Below, piece after piece: positions 12,218-23,953 of a stretch of 64,000 bases of DNA. The position numbers were made by a program, and so were the translations under genes. The notes below the pieces were generated by a model. The model worked only from the letters and a program-made list of their open reading frames with translations. It was not told the DNA's origin and made no database searches. How positions within the stretch are numbered: position 1 is the first letter of the stretch; each line of letters starts with the position of its first letter. Source of the stretch: Paramacrobiotus metropolitanus (taxonomy: Eukaryota > Tardigrada > Eutardigrada > Parachela > Macrobiotidae); contig NW_026570226.1 in the NCBI RefSeq assembly GCF_019649055.1, positions 2,170,001 through 2,234,000 of the forward strand, given 5' to 3'.

Positions 12218-13204
12218 TCAGCTTTTATTTCCATTGGCTTGTACTTTGACATTTCCATCATGCACCGTTACTCCAGTATAGTGGTGCTTGCGCATCCGGC
12301 GTCTCATCACAAACCACATCGTGGGAACCAGCAGCATCATAGCTCCAAACACCCCGCCAACAATATAAAGAAAATTGTCGGAAGCGTACGAAATATAACT
12401 GCTCGGCAACGGTTCACTAGTTACGTTCTTCGGGAAAGTGGTCTCGCCAAGAGCGTCCGTGAATCCCACCCCCATGTTGGAATTCGTTACGGACGTTGCG
12501 CTTCCTAATAGAATCACAAAAAGTCTGCTGTTGCATGTTCAACATGTGTTTGTACAGCGGATATGTCCACAACTGCACGTAATAATTGTACCGTATTAAA
12601 ACCGATTACCAATTATTTGTAATATTGCATTTTACAATGATGCGTTGCTGTCTCTTAACTATATTTTGTTATAACAGGAGTATAACTTTTAGTGAGTAAA
12701 AAAGAAAGCAGCATAGAGCTTGACTTGGTACGCTAATATATACTCCAAAGGGACGTTGATAATATTATATGATAGCAGTGGTTTCGCTTGCGAAGAGATC
12801 ATATATTATACGGTGTACATGAATTAAAATTTTACTGCTCAAGCTTTTAACATACCTGTTGGCCCCAACACATACGCCTTATTGATGGTGTTAGATGTAT
12901 CTCGTCCACATTTGCATGCATACTGGCCCGGATAATATGTTGCACATTCGTAGATTTTTTCATGCAAATCCCAGTAACCTCGTAATACTGACTCTCTTAT
13001 AACGCACAACGAATCATTAAATTTTGCTTCATTAGCAAAGAGCTGTAGATCACGAGTAGGACCACGGCAAACGAGAATTATTTTAGCAATGTTGGCATCG
13101 GTTTGGTCAACGAGAACGCAGTTCGCTGGTTCACCTGACAGAAGTTGTATCGCACACAGATGAAGAACGAGTACTATACACAAAACGGATTTTTCAGAAT
13201 ACAT
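12218..13204 (-). CDS. Type I single-pass membrane protein with six-cysteine ectodomain
   Basis: Two exons on the minus strand, 13204-12856 (ATG, MYSEKSVLC) and 12504-12218 (TGA), join in phase 1 to give 211 residues. The N-terminus is a clear signal peptide (VLCIVLVLHLCAIQLLSG). The mature ectodomain has six cysteines, consistent with three disulphides, within about 85 residues, followed by a Ser/Thr-rich stalk with one N-glycosylation sequon (NVT). A transmembrane segment (FLYIVGGVFGAMMLLVP) is followed by a stop-transfer RRRMRK and a tail of about 25 residues. I do not recognise the ectodomain. The neighbouring Ly6 gene also encodes a small disulphide-rich surface protein, but the cysteine spacing differs and I see no homology. 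Confidence 0.68.
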
Positions 13205-14793
13205 TGTTAGGAAATGCCAAATACGAACGTCCAGCATTTTACGCTTCGTTTCCGCGAATGTTGCAACAAAATTTTGGAGGATGCATGTCAAGCTGCAAAT
13301 ATGTTGTCTTTTTCAAGTGCTTTACGGAGAAGCGCTTGCCACAAGTTCATTAAACGATACGGCATGTGCCGACGATACTGTAATTGTGTTAATCGAAATT
13401 TGCAGTATGCACTACACGATAACAGTAAATTTGAGCAGATAGCGCCGGCATATTTTCACATTTACTCACAGCTACAGTAATATATGTAGAATAAACCTCC
13501 GATACTTTAACCTCCGGCGGTCAAGCTGATGATCGCTATCAGATTCTACAGACTGTACATGTTAACATTCTATTGCGAACAGTATATGAACCGCAAAGTA
13601 ATAATTATATTTGCATCCGTTTTTTTTGTCTACAGTTGTACGCGCGCTGTTATCTAACGACATTTATATAAGCAGGTAACAACTACTCAATCCATCGCAT
13701 GAAAAAAAATTGTTTAATGTAATAAGCTACATATTTCATCTGGTCTATCTGTATGTTGTCGCAGAATTATACTTAAACCGGACAGTTACTGCATCATCGG
13801 CTCCTTGAATACTCAATATTTCGTTCAAGCGTTACAAAATCAAAAAATAATTTAAAGTTTTTGATAACCATGCTGTGCAGAATCTTATCTTCAGGAGCAC
13901 TCAGGGGGAGTTTCAGGAGCTTCAGGAACAATTTGATGTACGTTGCAGTTCTCGATCAAGTGTATGCATGTGTAATGCGATCGATAGTCTAAAAGCAGTT
14001 TCAAATTCGAATACGGAGCTCTTTTGATCTTTTTAGAATAACCCTCTACTAATGTTTTTAAAATTCTGAGAACGCTTATCTATAGCCCTTAAAAATATTG
14101 AACATTCAAAGGGAGAAAACACGAAAATACTTCGATCGTGCCGGCTTGCAGTGCACTGCAAAAACTACTACGATACTACGAGAATCAGATTCCCAACCGG
14201 TTCTGACCTTCTGACTGTGAACAGAATGCGCCCACGTGCTCTGGCTCATCCATGAACGATTCCGGAATGCTTCAAAATTCTGCAGTCATCTGGTACGATA
14301 TAATATTAATATTTTAGTAGTTCCGAATTTTGTTATAGAGATGTGGCGTGCATGCTTGTTGACATACAATGCATGACTATGATTCAATGCATCGTTACTC
14401 ATACTTGTTAGTGAATGCTTTGTCCTACGCATGACTAACCCGGTCAAACCAATAATAAACAATCTACACATAAACAACACCTGTGCATCATAGCAGTGCT
14501 GCATCAAAATATCGCCGTGTGCTGTCGTCTCCACTGTAATAGGTGCAAAAAAATCACGTACGGGAATGTTTTGTCGGCAGCTGTACGAACGGTAGGCGCC
14601 GCTTATTCATCGTCCATATATGATCATATCATTCGTGCATGTTTATGCTTGTTCGGAGTTATTCCTCTTGTTCGGGAAATAACTAATGCGGTAATTATAT
14701 GGGAATCACATTTTGATTTGTGCACGTAAACTTATTCGAAGCTGTTATAAAATTATTCTTTTTCCATCCAAGAATACGATATTTTCCAATATA
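13205..14793. other. Intergenic region, divergent promoters likely
   Basis: This is the spacer between the divergent starts at 13204 (-) and 14794 (+). No gene is seen. It holds a perfect 16-bp palindrome, TTGCAGTGCACTGCAA, at 14146-14161. Confidence 0.4.
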
Positions 14794-15616
14794 ATGGCGA
14801 TGATTTGGTACAAAATGGTGATTGCCAGCACTATTCTCACCATCTTCCTGCAAGCGGGTAAGAAAATTATCGAATCATTTTAAAAACTCTTTAGAGAGCT
14901 GATTAGCTTAAAAAATATTTAGATTGCTAATCAATAATTCATTTCTAGTAAATCATTTTAAAAATTTTATTTTTGATCCAGAATGGTCATGAACAATTTG
15001 GAGTTGTCCATTTCTAGCGAACAATTTATCATAACATTTTTGAATATTCTGGACACTGCCAGATATATAATCCTCATTGTCTCTTTAGTAGCAGTATATG
15101 CTCTGGATTGCTACGTGTGTCAGGTAGTCCTCCAAAGCGGGGAGGATTGTAGCGTTGTCAGAAACACAATGCTGCGGAAATGCCAACTGAACGAGGATAT
15201 CTGTACAACGACTTCCGTAACCTTACCTGGAGAGCGAAGTAAATATTGCAGTACCCCCAAATCAAGAAAATTATTTTACTAGCTTGCCAAAATTGATACA
15301 GATCGAAGTGGACATAATTAAACATGTACTTTGAAATACAGTTCCAACCATTAGTCGTCAGTGCGGAAAGAGTGTAGAGATGCCGACCACTCAAAACGGC
15401 CAGCCGCTGATTAACACCTTCAACACCGGTCATCAGGAGAGCTGCACAGCGTATAACGAGGGAGCCCGCATGTCCAGACTGTGCCAGTGCAACTGGAATG
15501 GTTGCAATGGTAAAAGCATGCAGGAGCTGGGTTACGGATCAGGTGCCGGAAGTGTGCAGCCGTACCTTGGGTGTATTCTTGTTGCTCTGGCTTTGTTTTT
15601 TTCCAGGCTCATGTAA
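14794..15616 (+). CDS. Ly6/uPAR (three-finger) GPI-anchored surface protein
   Basis: Exons 14794-14857 (ATG, MAMIWYK), 15095-15238 and 15342-15616 (TAA) join in phase 1 at both introns, giving 160 residues. Residues 1-24 are a signal peptide, and the mature protein opens LDCYVCQ, the classic LxCxxC start of Ly6 domains. Ten cysteines follow in the family order, ending CQCNWNGCN, which matches the terminal Cys-Asn of Ly6 proteins. The C-terminus has a small-residue site (GSGAGS) followed by a hydrophobic tail (LGCILVALALFFSRLM), the form of a GPI-attachment signal. Introns after the signal peptide and within the domain are usual for this family. Invertebrate Ly6 proteins act at septate junctions, in ion-channel trafficking and in neuromodulation, and the specific role here cannot be read from the sequence. 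Confidence 0.85.
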
Positions 15617-16562
15617 TTAATATATGAAAGGTGTGATTTTTTCAAGTGCTTTTATTGCCAGAAGTGTTTATGTGTACCGGGCATGCTGAATATGCATTAT
15701 TCGTGTTACTAGCGTTGTGAATTTGTGAAACTTGTTGAACTTGTTACCGGCTGTCATTATTCGGTATTTAACCGTGTTATTACTAACTGCGCATAATGCA
15801 TTTTAAATTATATTCCAAAAATTATGTTAATTGTAGTAGCGCTATTCGTAAACCATTCTTATAGTATAGTCTTCTGGCTTTGCGCTTAGCACCCGAAAAT
15901 ACGCTGACAATTGTAAACAGGACACATTACTCGACAAACTTTCGCAGTAAGTTCCAAAATAAGCAGTTGCTAATTTACAATATTATTTTGTACTCGAATA
16001 ACTATCATATCCCTGTGACAACTACAAAAAAGCTAACTTTTCTAAACAATTCTTCGCGGAGAACGTTATATCTGTATGCTGCTTCCGGATGAACTGATTG
16101 TGAATATTATAACAGTCTACAGCCTTAATGCAGTACGGTAACAATGATTTCGCATAATATAAGTATTCTGTATGTACGAGTACTCGTAATAATAATAATG
16201 GTTCCAACTTCCAATTAAGACAACAGGTCAAGCCGAAAGTTTTGTAATACGGCAATGCATCTCAGTGTTCGGTTATTATGCCCAGTTGAGCAAACGAACA
16301 CTATTCCATAATACATCTTCACGATCAGTTTTTCGTCTTATTATTCGGTAATAATTGGACATTATTGACGTCGAACTGTTCTGATTATGACCGTTTTTGA
16401 CCTCCCTTCCGTTACGTACACAACACTACTGTAGCTCGGTGTCAACTGCTGCAGTCGAATCCATTTTCACGCAAAATAAATTAAATAAAGGTACATTATA
16501 CTAGAACACTCAACAGTACAAAATGAGCAATGAGGTACAAATAGATAAATAATTTCCGGTAA
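15617..16562. other. Convergent intergenic region
   Basis: This lies between the stops of the Ly6 gene (+) and the proline-rich gene (-). No gene is seen. It contains the perfect 14-bp palindrome TACGAGTACTCGTA at 16175-16188. Confidence 0.4.
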
Positions 16563-19500
16563 TTAAACTGCCGTTCCCAGCGCCCACATAGTTTGCGGAT
16601 TGCGGGTGTCCATCGGATTGTAATACGCCCGACTGAACGGGTACTGATACGCAAACCACATTCCACTATTCCCGCTGCTGGTACTGGAACCGGAACCACT
16701 ACTGGAGCCGCTACTTCCGCCGTAAGAGCTCCCACCATACGACGAGCTACCGCCGTAGGACGATGAACCGTATGAGCTACCATACGCCATCGTGGTCATC
16801 ATCATAGGCGTGGTGGTGGGGGGAGGCGGCGGCGGCGGGGTGGTAGTGGGAGGAGGTGGTGGGGGGCCAGCCGTGGTAGTCGGTGGTGGAGGCGGCGGTG
16901 GGGTAGTGGTGGTTGGAGGGGGTGGCGGCATCGTGGTGGTCGGAGGCGGTGGTGGCACTGTCGTGGTAGGAGGCATGGTCATGGGGGGAGCCATAGTCAT
17001 GGGCGGGGCCATTGTGGGTCCGCTCGGATAGGAGCCGTAGGAAGAGGACGGTGATGCCACATAGCCACTTCCGCTGCCGTAAGAAGCCGGCGAGCTGCCG
17101 TAAGCGCTCTGCATAGGAGCGGTAGCCACTGGAGACGGCGCTGAGGGGCTGCCGTACGAGCTAGGGGAAGGGGAGGGCGATGACCCGTAGGAACTCGGTG
17201 GTGACGGTGATGGAGTCGGTGAGGAATAGCTTGCCGGTGGAGACGAGCCATACGAGGTGGACGGCGGGGAGGGAGCCGGCGGTGTCGGCGACGAATAGCT
17301 TGCGGGCGGCGATGATCCGTACGAAGCTGGAGGTGATGGTGCTGGTGGGGTTGGAGACGAATAGCTGGCCGGCGGGGATGACCCATAGGAAGTTGATGGT
17401 GGCGACGGAGCGGGAGGGGTCGGGGAAGAGTAACTGGCCGGTGGAGAGGATCCATAAGAGCTGGTCGGCGGTGACGGCGCCGGGGGTGTGGGCGACCCAT
17501 AAGACGTCGACGGGGGAGCCGGCGCAGGAGGCGAGGGAGACGGAGACGAGTAACTAGCCGGTGGCGATGAACCATAAGAAGTCGACGGAGGAGATGGCGC
17601 CGGCGGCGTTGGGGAGGAGTAACTAGCAGGTGGGGATGACCCGTAAGAAGAGGAAGGCGGAGAGGGCGCCGGGGGTGTCGGTGATGAATAGCTCGCCGGT
17701 GGGGAGGATCCGTAGGATGTTGACGGGGGAGAAGGTGCTGGTGGTGTTGGAGCCGGTGGCGAGGATCCATACGAACTAGGAGGGGACGGGGATGGGGGAG
17801 TGGGAGAAGATCCGTACGAGCTAGGTGGTGATGGCATGGGTGCCGGAGGTGTCGGAGAAGAATAACTGGCCGGTGGTGACGAGCCGTACGATGTGCTAGG
17901 TGGAGATGGCATTGGAGCCGGAGGTGTCGGGGAAGAATAGGTGGCCGGAGGTGACGAGCCGTACGATGTCGAAGGTGGAGATGGCATTGGTGCCGGAGGT
18001 GTCGGGGAAGAATAGGTGGCCGGTGGCGATGGTGAAGGAGGTGTCGGGGACGAATAGCTAGCCGGCGGTGAGGATCCATACGATGTCGAAGGTGGAGATG
18101 GCATTGGAGCCGGAGGTGTCGGGGACGAATAGCTAGCCGGCGGTGAGGATCCATACGATGTCGAAGGTGGAGATGGCATTGGAGCCGGAGGTGTCGGGGA
18201 AGAATAACTGGCTGGAGGTGACGAGCCGTACGGTGTGCTAGGTGGTGATGGCATTGGTGCCGGAGGTGTCGGGGAAGAATAACTGGCTGGTGGCGATGAG
18301 CCATAGGACGTCGAAGGTGGGGACGGCGCCGGTGGTGTCGGTGACGAATAGCTGGCAGGGGGTGACGATCCGTACGAGCTGGATGGCGGTGATGGTGAAG
18401 GTGGAACTGGGGTCGGTGATGAATACGAAGCCGGGGGCGATGAGCCGTAGGAAGATGGTTGAGAGGTTATAGGAGCCGGTGGAGACGGCGCCGAATAACT
18501 CGAGGGAGTTGGTGTTGGGGACGGTGAGCCATACGAACTCTGCATTGGTGCGGACGGTACCGGGCCTAGTTCGAGATATATTCATATTAATGGAAATCTG
18601 ATTTAGCAGATTAAACGAATTTAATTTGCACTGGCTATACTGTTCCAATTTTCGGTCCTAACTACTTCCGCTAAACCCGCCATTGATATACATAATTTAT
18701 TTGCATGTGCAGCGTCCTTTCTTTCTAGTTCATTGTATGGTTTTATCTTTTATGCACTTTCACATGAGAATGGCGCTGATAACGTTCGTATAGACGCTAT
18801 ACGATTTGCACTAGTTAATTTTAATGAACAAATTGCAATTTTGCCGTACTTGACGGTGAACTTCCGTACGAAGCCGGTGGCGTTGGTGATGATCCATACG
18901 AACTGGGAACTGGACTGGGAGAAGGCGGCGAGGAGTAGCCTATTATTCGTGAATGCTTCTTACATAGTGCAGCAATAGACACTACTACTTTTAAGTCGAA
19001 ACTGCTTGAAGGTCATTAATATTTGGTAGCACATTTTGCAACTATCAACAAGTAGATCTACTTACTGGGATCTTCTAAATAAAGCTAATCAGTTCAAACG
19101 GTGAAGCGAGAAGTGGATTTGCCTTATGACCTTATGTAATACAGAGAAGTATTTGGTGACCTTTCAAGTATATAGGAAAATAGGTGATGCGTATGCAAAT
19201 AATTACAGCAAACGATAATATTAATACGATAAGAGCAGCAGCAGTTCGGTATTATAATGTACGGTTGTAGTTCGTTTCGGTATTATATATTATATGGACG
19301 TATACGATTATCTATACATATATACAACATATTTATGTAGCAATGAAGCGTATAATATGTTTAGCCCCTTTCAGTTTCAACAAGCGTTGTTGTGGGATAC
19401 TTAAAACTTACTCGTCGGTGAGCTTCCGTATGACGATGGCGGAGATGGTGCTGGTGGAGAGGGTGCTGGTGGTGTCGGACTGGATCCGTATGAAGACGGC

Positions 19501-19676
19501 GATGACCCGTAGGAACTCTGCATGGGTGCCGGGGACATCGGCGACGGTGCCGAATACGAGCTGGAGGGTGGCGAACTGCCATATGCCTGTCGTACCCGAC
19601 GAATAATAGCACTGTCACTAAAAGGGCATAACAGCAGGGCCAGCCCTATCACGTAGAAATTCCGCGCTTTCGCCAT
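16563..19676 (-). CDS. Secreted Pro/Ser/Tyr-rich tandem-repeat protein (extensin-like composition; structural or cuticular?)
   Basis: Three minus-strand exons, 19676-19412 (ATG, MAKARNFYV), 18939-18850 and 18565-16563 (TAA), all join in phase 1 and encode 785 residues. A signal peptide (VIGLALLLCPFSDSA) is followed by a basic stretch (IIRRVR) and then about 560 residues of imperfect repeats of roughly 22-25 residues, built on YGSSPPASYSSPTPPAPSPP. Next come a spacer (APMQSAYGSSPASYGSGSG), a block alternating P5-P7 runs with TTT, a Gly/Ser/Tyr stretch (SSYGGSSYGG) and a unique C-terminus with Trp and Tyr (MWFAYQYPF, MWALGTAV). There is no transmembrane segment and almost no Cys. Regular Tyr spacing would allow dityrosine cross-links. 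Ser-Pro and Pro-Pro blocks recall plant extensins and animal cuticle or adhesive proteins. The composition is seen directly, and the extracellular structural role is inference. Repeat number is probably polymorphic. Confidence 0.85.
17200..18540 (-). repeat. Coding minisatellite, about 66-75 bp units, of the proline-rich gene
   Basis: Imperfect in-frame direct repeats encode YGSSPP-ASYSSPTPPAP-(M)PSPPST. Several adjacent units near 17820-18300 are nearly identical, which suggests recent unequal exchange or gene conversion. Confidence 0.85.
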
Positions 19677-21431
19677 AGTATTGACAATTATGCCAGCATG
19701 CGGTGTCGTCGTGTACTCAGATAGTGTGGACAGTGGAATGCACGACCTGAAATGTGCTTTTTAATCAAATCAATGGGCTTTTACCTTGGTTCGTTTTAAC
19801 AACTTAAAGCAGCCCCGTATTAGCTCAAGGGTTTTGAAGTAATTAGCGGAAGTTCGGATATTAAAATGTTATTAAATGTGCCGCCGTACCATTGCTTAAC
19901 ATGTAGACGTCAGCTCAAGTCCAACGGACGTTCTGCTGTTGTTTTGTTACGCACCATTCGGTGTTACGGTGTCTTATCGCACCAAAATGTCAGTGGTAAA
20001 TAATATGACTTTTTCCACCTTTTTCTGCCATGTTTTATGACAATATAATTTAATTAGGCCTCTGTTTCGCACTTCCATGCGCCGCATGTGGTGTGCAGCT
20101 CGCACTGAATTACCCACTTCGGCTTAACTGGGATCAACACATATGCATGCCGCGCCAGTGATAATAAGCTTTTAATACTTACATAAATATGAAATCACTC
20201 AGAAAAACATTCTTTCTTCGTCAACCACAACAAAAGAGCGATCGTTCGGCGGCTGTTCTGGCCAAATGCAGGTAAAACGGCAATGAACACGATGACAGAA
20301 GCTTTTCGATAACTTTCCAATGTATCATATTCATACGGTATTACAGCATTCTTCATTCTACTTGGAACCAACCCTGAACTGGCAGATCTTCTACTTCAGT
20401 ACTCTAGCTAACCATAAGGAAAACTGAAGGTACATCATCAATTAAAAGAATTCAACAATATAGATAAGTATATCAAACATGGGTACACGGGTACAAGTAC
20501 AACACTTAAGAAGTCCATGTGCCTCTTGGGATCCTCTCGTATTCTGCTTTATATAGTACGAAGCAAACAAACAAATTGTGGGAAACCGGAAGGACGTTCT
20601 TGCCGACTCCGCGGACAGCAGCATTTACTACGAAACCATCGCAGGATGTTCTTACGGCCTGCATCGAAACACACGAGTATGCATCGTCAACGTGGCTATG
20701 CATCGTTTCAGACACAGCATCATTAATTGCTCGAAAATTGGTTTGATTTGAAAGATTTTAACTTGAATAATATAATATTACAGTACTCCGTACAATAGTC
20801 CGCACATATGATAGCAAAGTACGGCCAGCAAGGCAAAAATTGATCTTTACATGTCAATAACAAACGTTGAAGAGTTTGTACCCGAATGCGATTTCTAGTT
20901 AAAATGCATAAATTCCGGTACTTGTACAGTCGATCGATCGACATTCGACACATAACTCTTCCTCAATACACTGCTCGGTTTTATAGCTCATACATAGTTC
21001 ATTGTAAACTGACTTGTTATGCTCATGTATACCGGATATATGAATTTCAAATTATTGTTAACTGTAAGTGTCGCAAAATGTTTCGGCAATACTTAAAAAT
21101 CAGAAGTTCACTTTAGTATTACCGAACATAATAATCGCATGTAAACGTTCTAAACCCTTTTTATCGTTATCAGTATTCAGTACAGACATATTCACAGGAT
21201 GACGCACAATTTTTGACTGACAAAGATTGCTAGAACACAAAGCTAGATTGCTAGAAAGATGTTAACTACAGCGTAACATCAACCGATTACCGAACAACAC
21301 AAGTACAAAACATTTGGCATTAATTTCCGTTATGGAGCACTGTGCAGCAGACTCCACCGCGGTGACAGGCGGGAAGCACGGGATGAGATTTACCGAGCGT
21401 GGAATGGATCCGACATCGCTGCAGAATCCGG
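19677..21431. other. Intergenic, no supported gene
   Basis: This is the upstream region of the proline-rich gene and the 3' side of the LEA-like gene. Short opposite-strand ORFs at 20440-20750 overlap each other and look like chance. Confidence 0.4.
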
Positions 21432-22095
21432 CTAATTGCCCTTAAGGGTGTTGACGATCTTATCGGTGGTGGATTCTGCACCCGTGGCATGCTTTAACTG
21501 CAACAAAATAATACAACTGTAAAGTTGTGCTTATAGCATGCGAAAGCCTGCCATAAACATAATAAACAACCTAATTTACTGACGCAACCTAATAAACATT
21601 AAACAATCGCAATATTTACAAATAATCTATAAGGAAAGTCAAATAATCTTATAATCTTATTCATATGGTTGTAAAACTTACAGGAAAGCAATTAACGAAT
21701 ATAATACGTGCGTTGCAATTGCATACAAACGACTGACTAACAAATGAATTATTAGTTAATTAGTGAAGCCTAAACGAAAGCCACCTGTTTGCACGGACAA
21801 TACCATACCAAAAAGCGAAAAAACTATCCTCGAACGTCAAAAAATATTCGCTTCGTCCATTTGTTAAATCAACTTATCAACATACAAAATCGCGACAACA
21901 CAGGATAACTTCAAGGTAAAACACAAAAACATGACTATCAGTCTACCAGCCACCTTTCCTATATCGTGATGAAAATGCACTTACTTTATCGATGCCCTCT
22001 TTAGCTTTATCGCCTGCTGCTGCTCCAGCATTCTGCAGATCTTTCTTGGCGGATTCCGCGACATCCTTCACTTTATCCTGGGTTCGGTCAGACAT
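21432..22095 (-). CDS. Small LEA-like (group 3 type) hydrophilic helical protein, 58 residues
   Basis: Exons 22095-21985 (ATG, MSDRTQDKVKDVAESAKKD) and 21497-21432 (TAG) join in phase 0. The product is highly hydrophilic, rich in Ala, Lys, Asp, Glu and Gly, and lacks Cys, Trp, Phe and Tyr. Exon 1 carries 11-residue-like periodicity (DKVKDVAESAKKD, then AGDKAKEGIDK), as in group 3 LEA proteins, which fold into amphipathic helices on drying. Exon 2 ends TTDKIVNTLKGN. No signal or organelle peptide is seen, so a cytosolic location is likely. The length is far below classic LEA proteins, so it may instead be a small lineage-specific stress protein. The LEA resemblance is compositional. A second, frameshifted copy with the same two-exon structure lies 1.5 kb away on the opposite strand. 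Confidence 0.78.
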
Positions 22096-23623
22096 GGTTG
22101 CGGCTTACGTTAGGAACGAAAAAACTGCGAGAAGACTTAGAGGAAATGCAAACAGTTGAATGTTCACAATCTGGAAAAAGAGATCAAAATTGCTTTGGCC
22201 AGAAATGGAGCTAAAGTCAGGATGCTGCGCAGTTAAAAGCACCACGCTGCCGTTTCGGAAATTTCCGCTCCATCCAAATGCTGCTGTTATGGGGCGGAGC
22301 CTGCTCATCGGTTACTTTATCATTCTGTACGAGCAACCAGTTTATCGCGCCGGTTTGCGCATAAAATCATGGAATCGTCCGCGGCTGCATAGATCAGATT
22401 TGAATTTCCAACATTCGCGGAACATCATTTCAGGTTGTCCATCCTCCGACAATTGTAACTTTCCAGGAAGCTGCAAAAACGTTTCACAAATGTGAACAAC
22501 CGAAAAGCTACCGGAAGTGGGCCAGGACAAAAACTTCGCAGTTCGCACCATAAATTCCTTAATAACTCTTACGTCTTTATCCACGGAAGGCAGAGCAATA
22601 GTTTAGCCGTTACTGTTAGCATACTAGCGTAACTAGCTTTACTTTAATTTACAGTTTAACGAAATTTAGAGCAACAAAATATTTAATTTGCATCCTGCAT
22701 TTAATTTTCATTACAGTAACTATACGATCTCTCTATCTTTGACACGAGGATTCAAGTTCATCGTCGCTTTTTTTACGTGAAACGCGGTGAGACGCGAGCG
22801 TTAGTGCTCGCTATAAAACTAATTAATGTCTGAGGTACTATACAATCATAGAATATAGATATAACGATAAATAAGTGTATACATAATCCTACAGTACAGA
22901 GTCTATAGATGAAACAAAAAATAGTTTCTATATATTTTAATTCTAAAAAGTAAATTTGCAGCTACGGTAGTGCCGTACTTTATTCTACTAGAGTACTTCT
23001 TTTATTATTACCGTAATTTCGACATGAATGTCGCGCGTGACTGTCAGTGCATCGCATGCAGCTTCTTGCAATTGAAATTTAAACATTACCATTTCCCACT
23101 AGTATGTGGAAACGTCCGCCACTATTTAAATACTCTGTGGATCGATAAGTACCATGGCATTTCCGGTGGAACCCAGTTCAACCCACTAACCGTTGATGAT
23201 GCCGCTTGGAAGTTTGAATGCCGACTGTGCGTCCACATTACGTCTCGATCTGTCCTATGTATCCAGGATTTACTACAGTATAACGAGACTTCGTGCTTAC
23301 AAATGCGAGCGCAGATTTGAACGTCTACAGTACTTACGCAAACAAAACAAAGCAATAATTAATACTGTACGTTATGGTTTCGAAGTCCAAACTCCAAAGT
23401 TTAAAATAGCTGCGGTATATCACTTGTACTACGCTGAAGTAAATAAAGATTGGGAAATGTGCTGTAGTTGCGGTATAAAAGCATGTGCAGTGCAGCCGGT
23501 TTGAAATGAACTTCAATCCTTCACTTCAGACTCCTTTGAGTGTCCAAACGCATCTTATATTCGCGCAAACGCCATCTTGTTTTGATTTATCGTTGCTTAA
23601 GAAGTAAGACAGTGTTTTTAATA

Positions 23624-23953
23624 ATGTCTGACCGAACCCAGGACAAAGTGAAAAATGCCGCCGAATCCGCAAAAAAGGATGTGCAAAATGCAGGTGCTGC
23701 TGTTGCCGGTCGACAAGTGCAAGGAAGGAATAGACAAGGTACAGTATAAATATCTATAGATATACGAGTATAGTTATACAGTACGTATACCGCGCACTTA
23801 CGTCCTAACCAGTGCCAGTGATATGCAGTTGTACATATCGTATATAATTACATACTATATTAAATTCATTTGTTTTCTAAACTTCAGCTAAAACATGCGA
23901 CGGGATGTGAATCTACGACAGACAAGATCGTTAATACCTTAAAGGGCAATTAG
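23624..23953 (+). pseudogene. Frameshifted inverted duplicate of the LEA-like gene
   Basis: Exon 1 (23624-23738) and exon 2 (23888-23953) match the minus-strand gene at 21432-22095 over their whole length, including start, intron position and the C-terminal TTDKIVNTLKGN. Relative to that gene, exon 1 is four bases longer: one extra codon plus one net base near 23708-23712. Downstream of this point the conserved residues (D-K-x-K-E-G-I-D-K) continue in another frame. Spliced as is, exon 2 would be read out of frame and stop early. The splice sites are still intact. This could be a young pseudogene or an assembly error of one base. Confidence 0.72.

Noticed and set aside
16997-18304. 435-codon Arg/His/Leu-rich ORF inside the proline-rich gene
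   Set aside because: It is a shifted frame of the same repeat array on the same strand. The repetitive composition keeps stops out, and the real frame has signal peptide and exon support.
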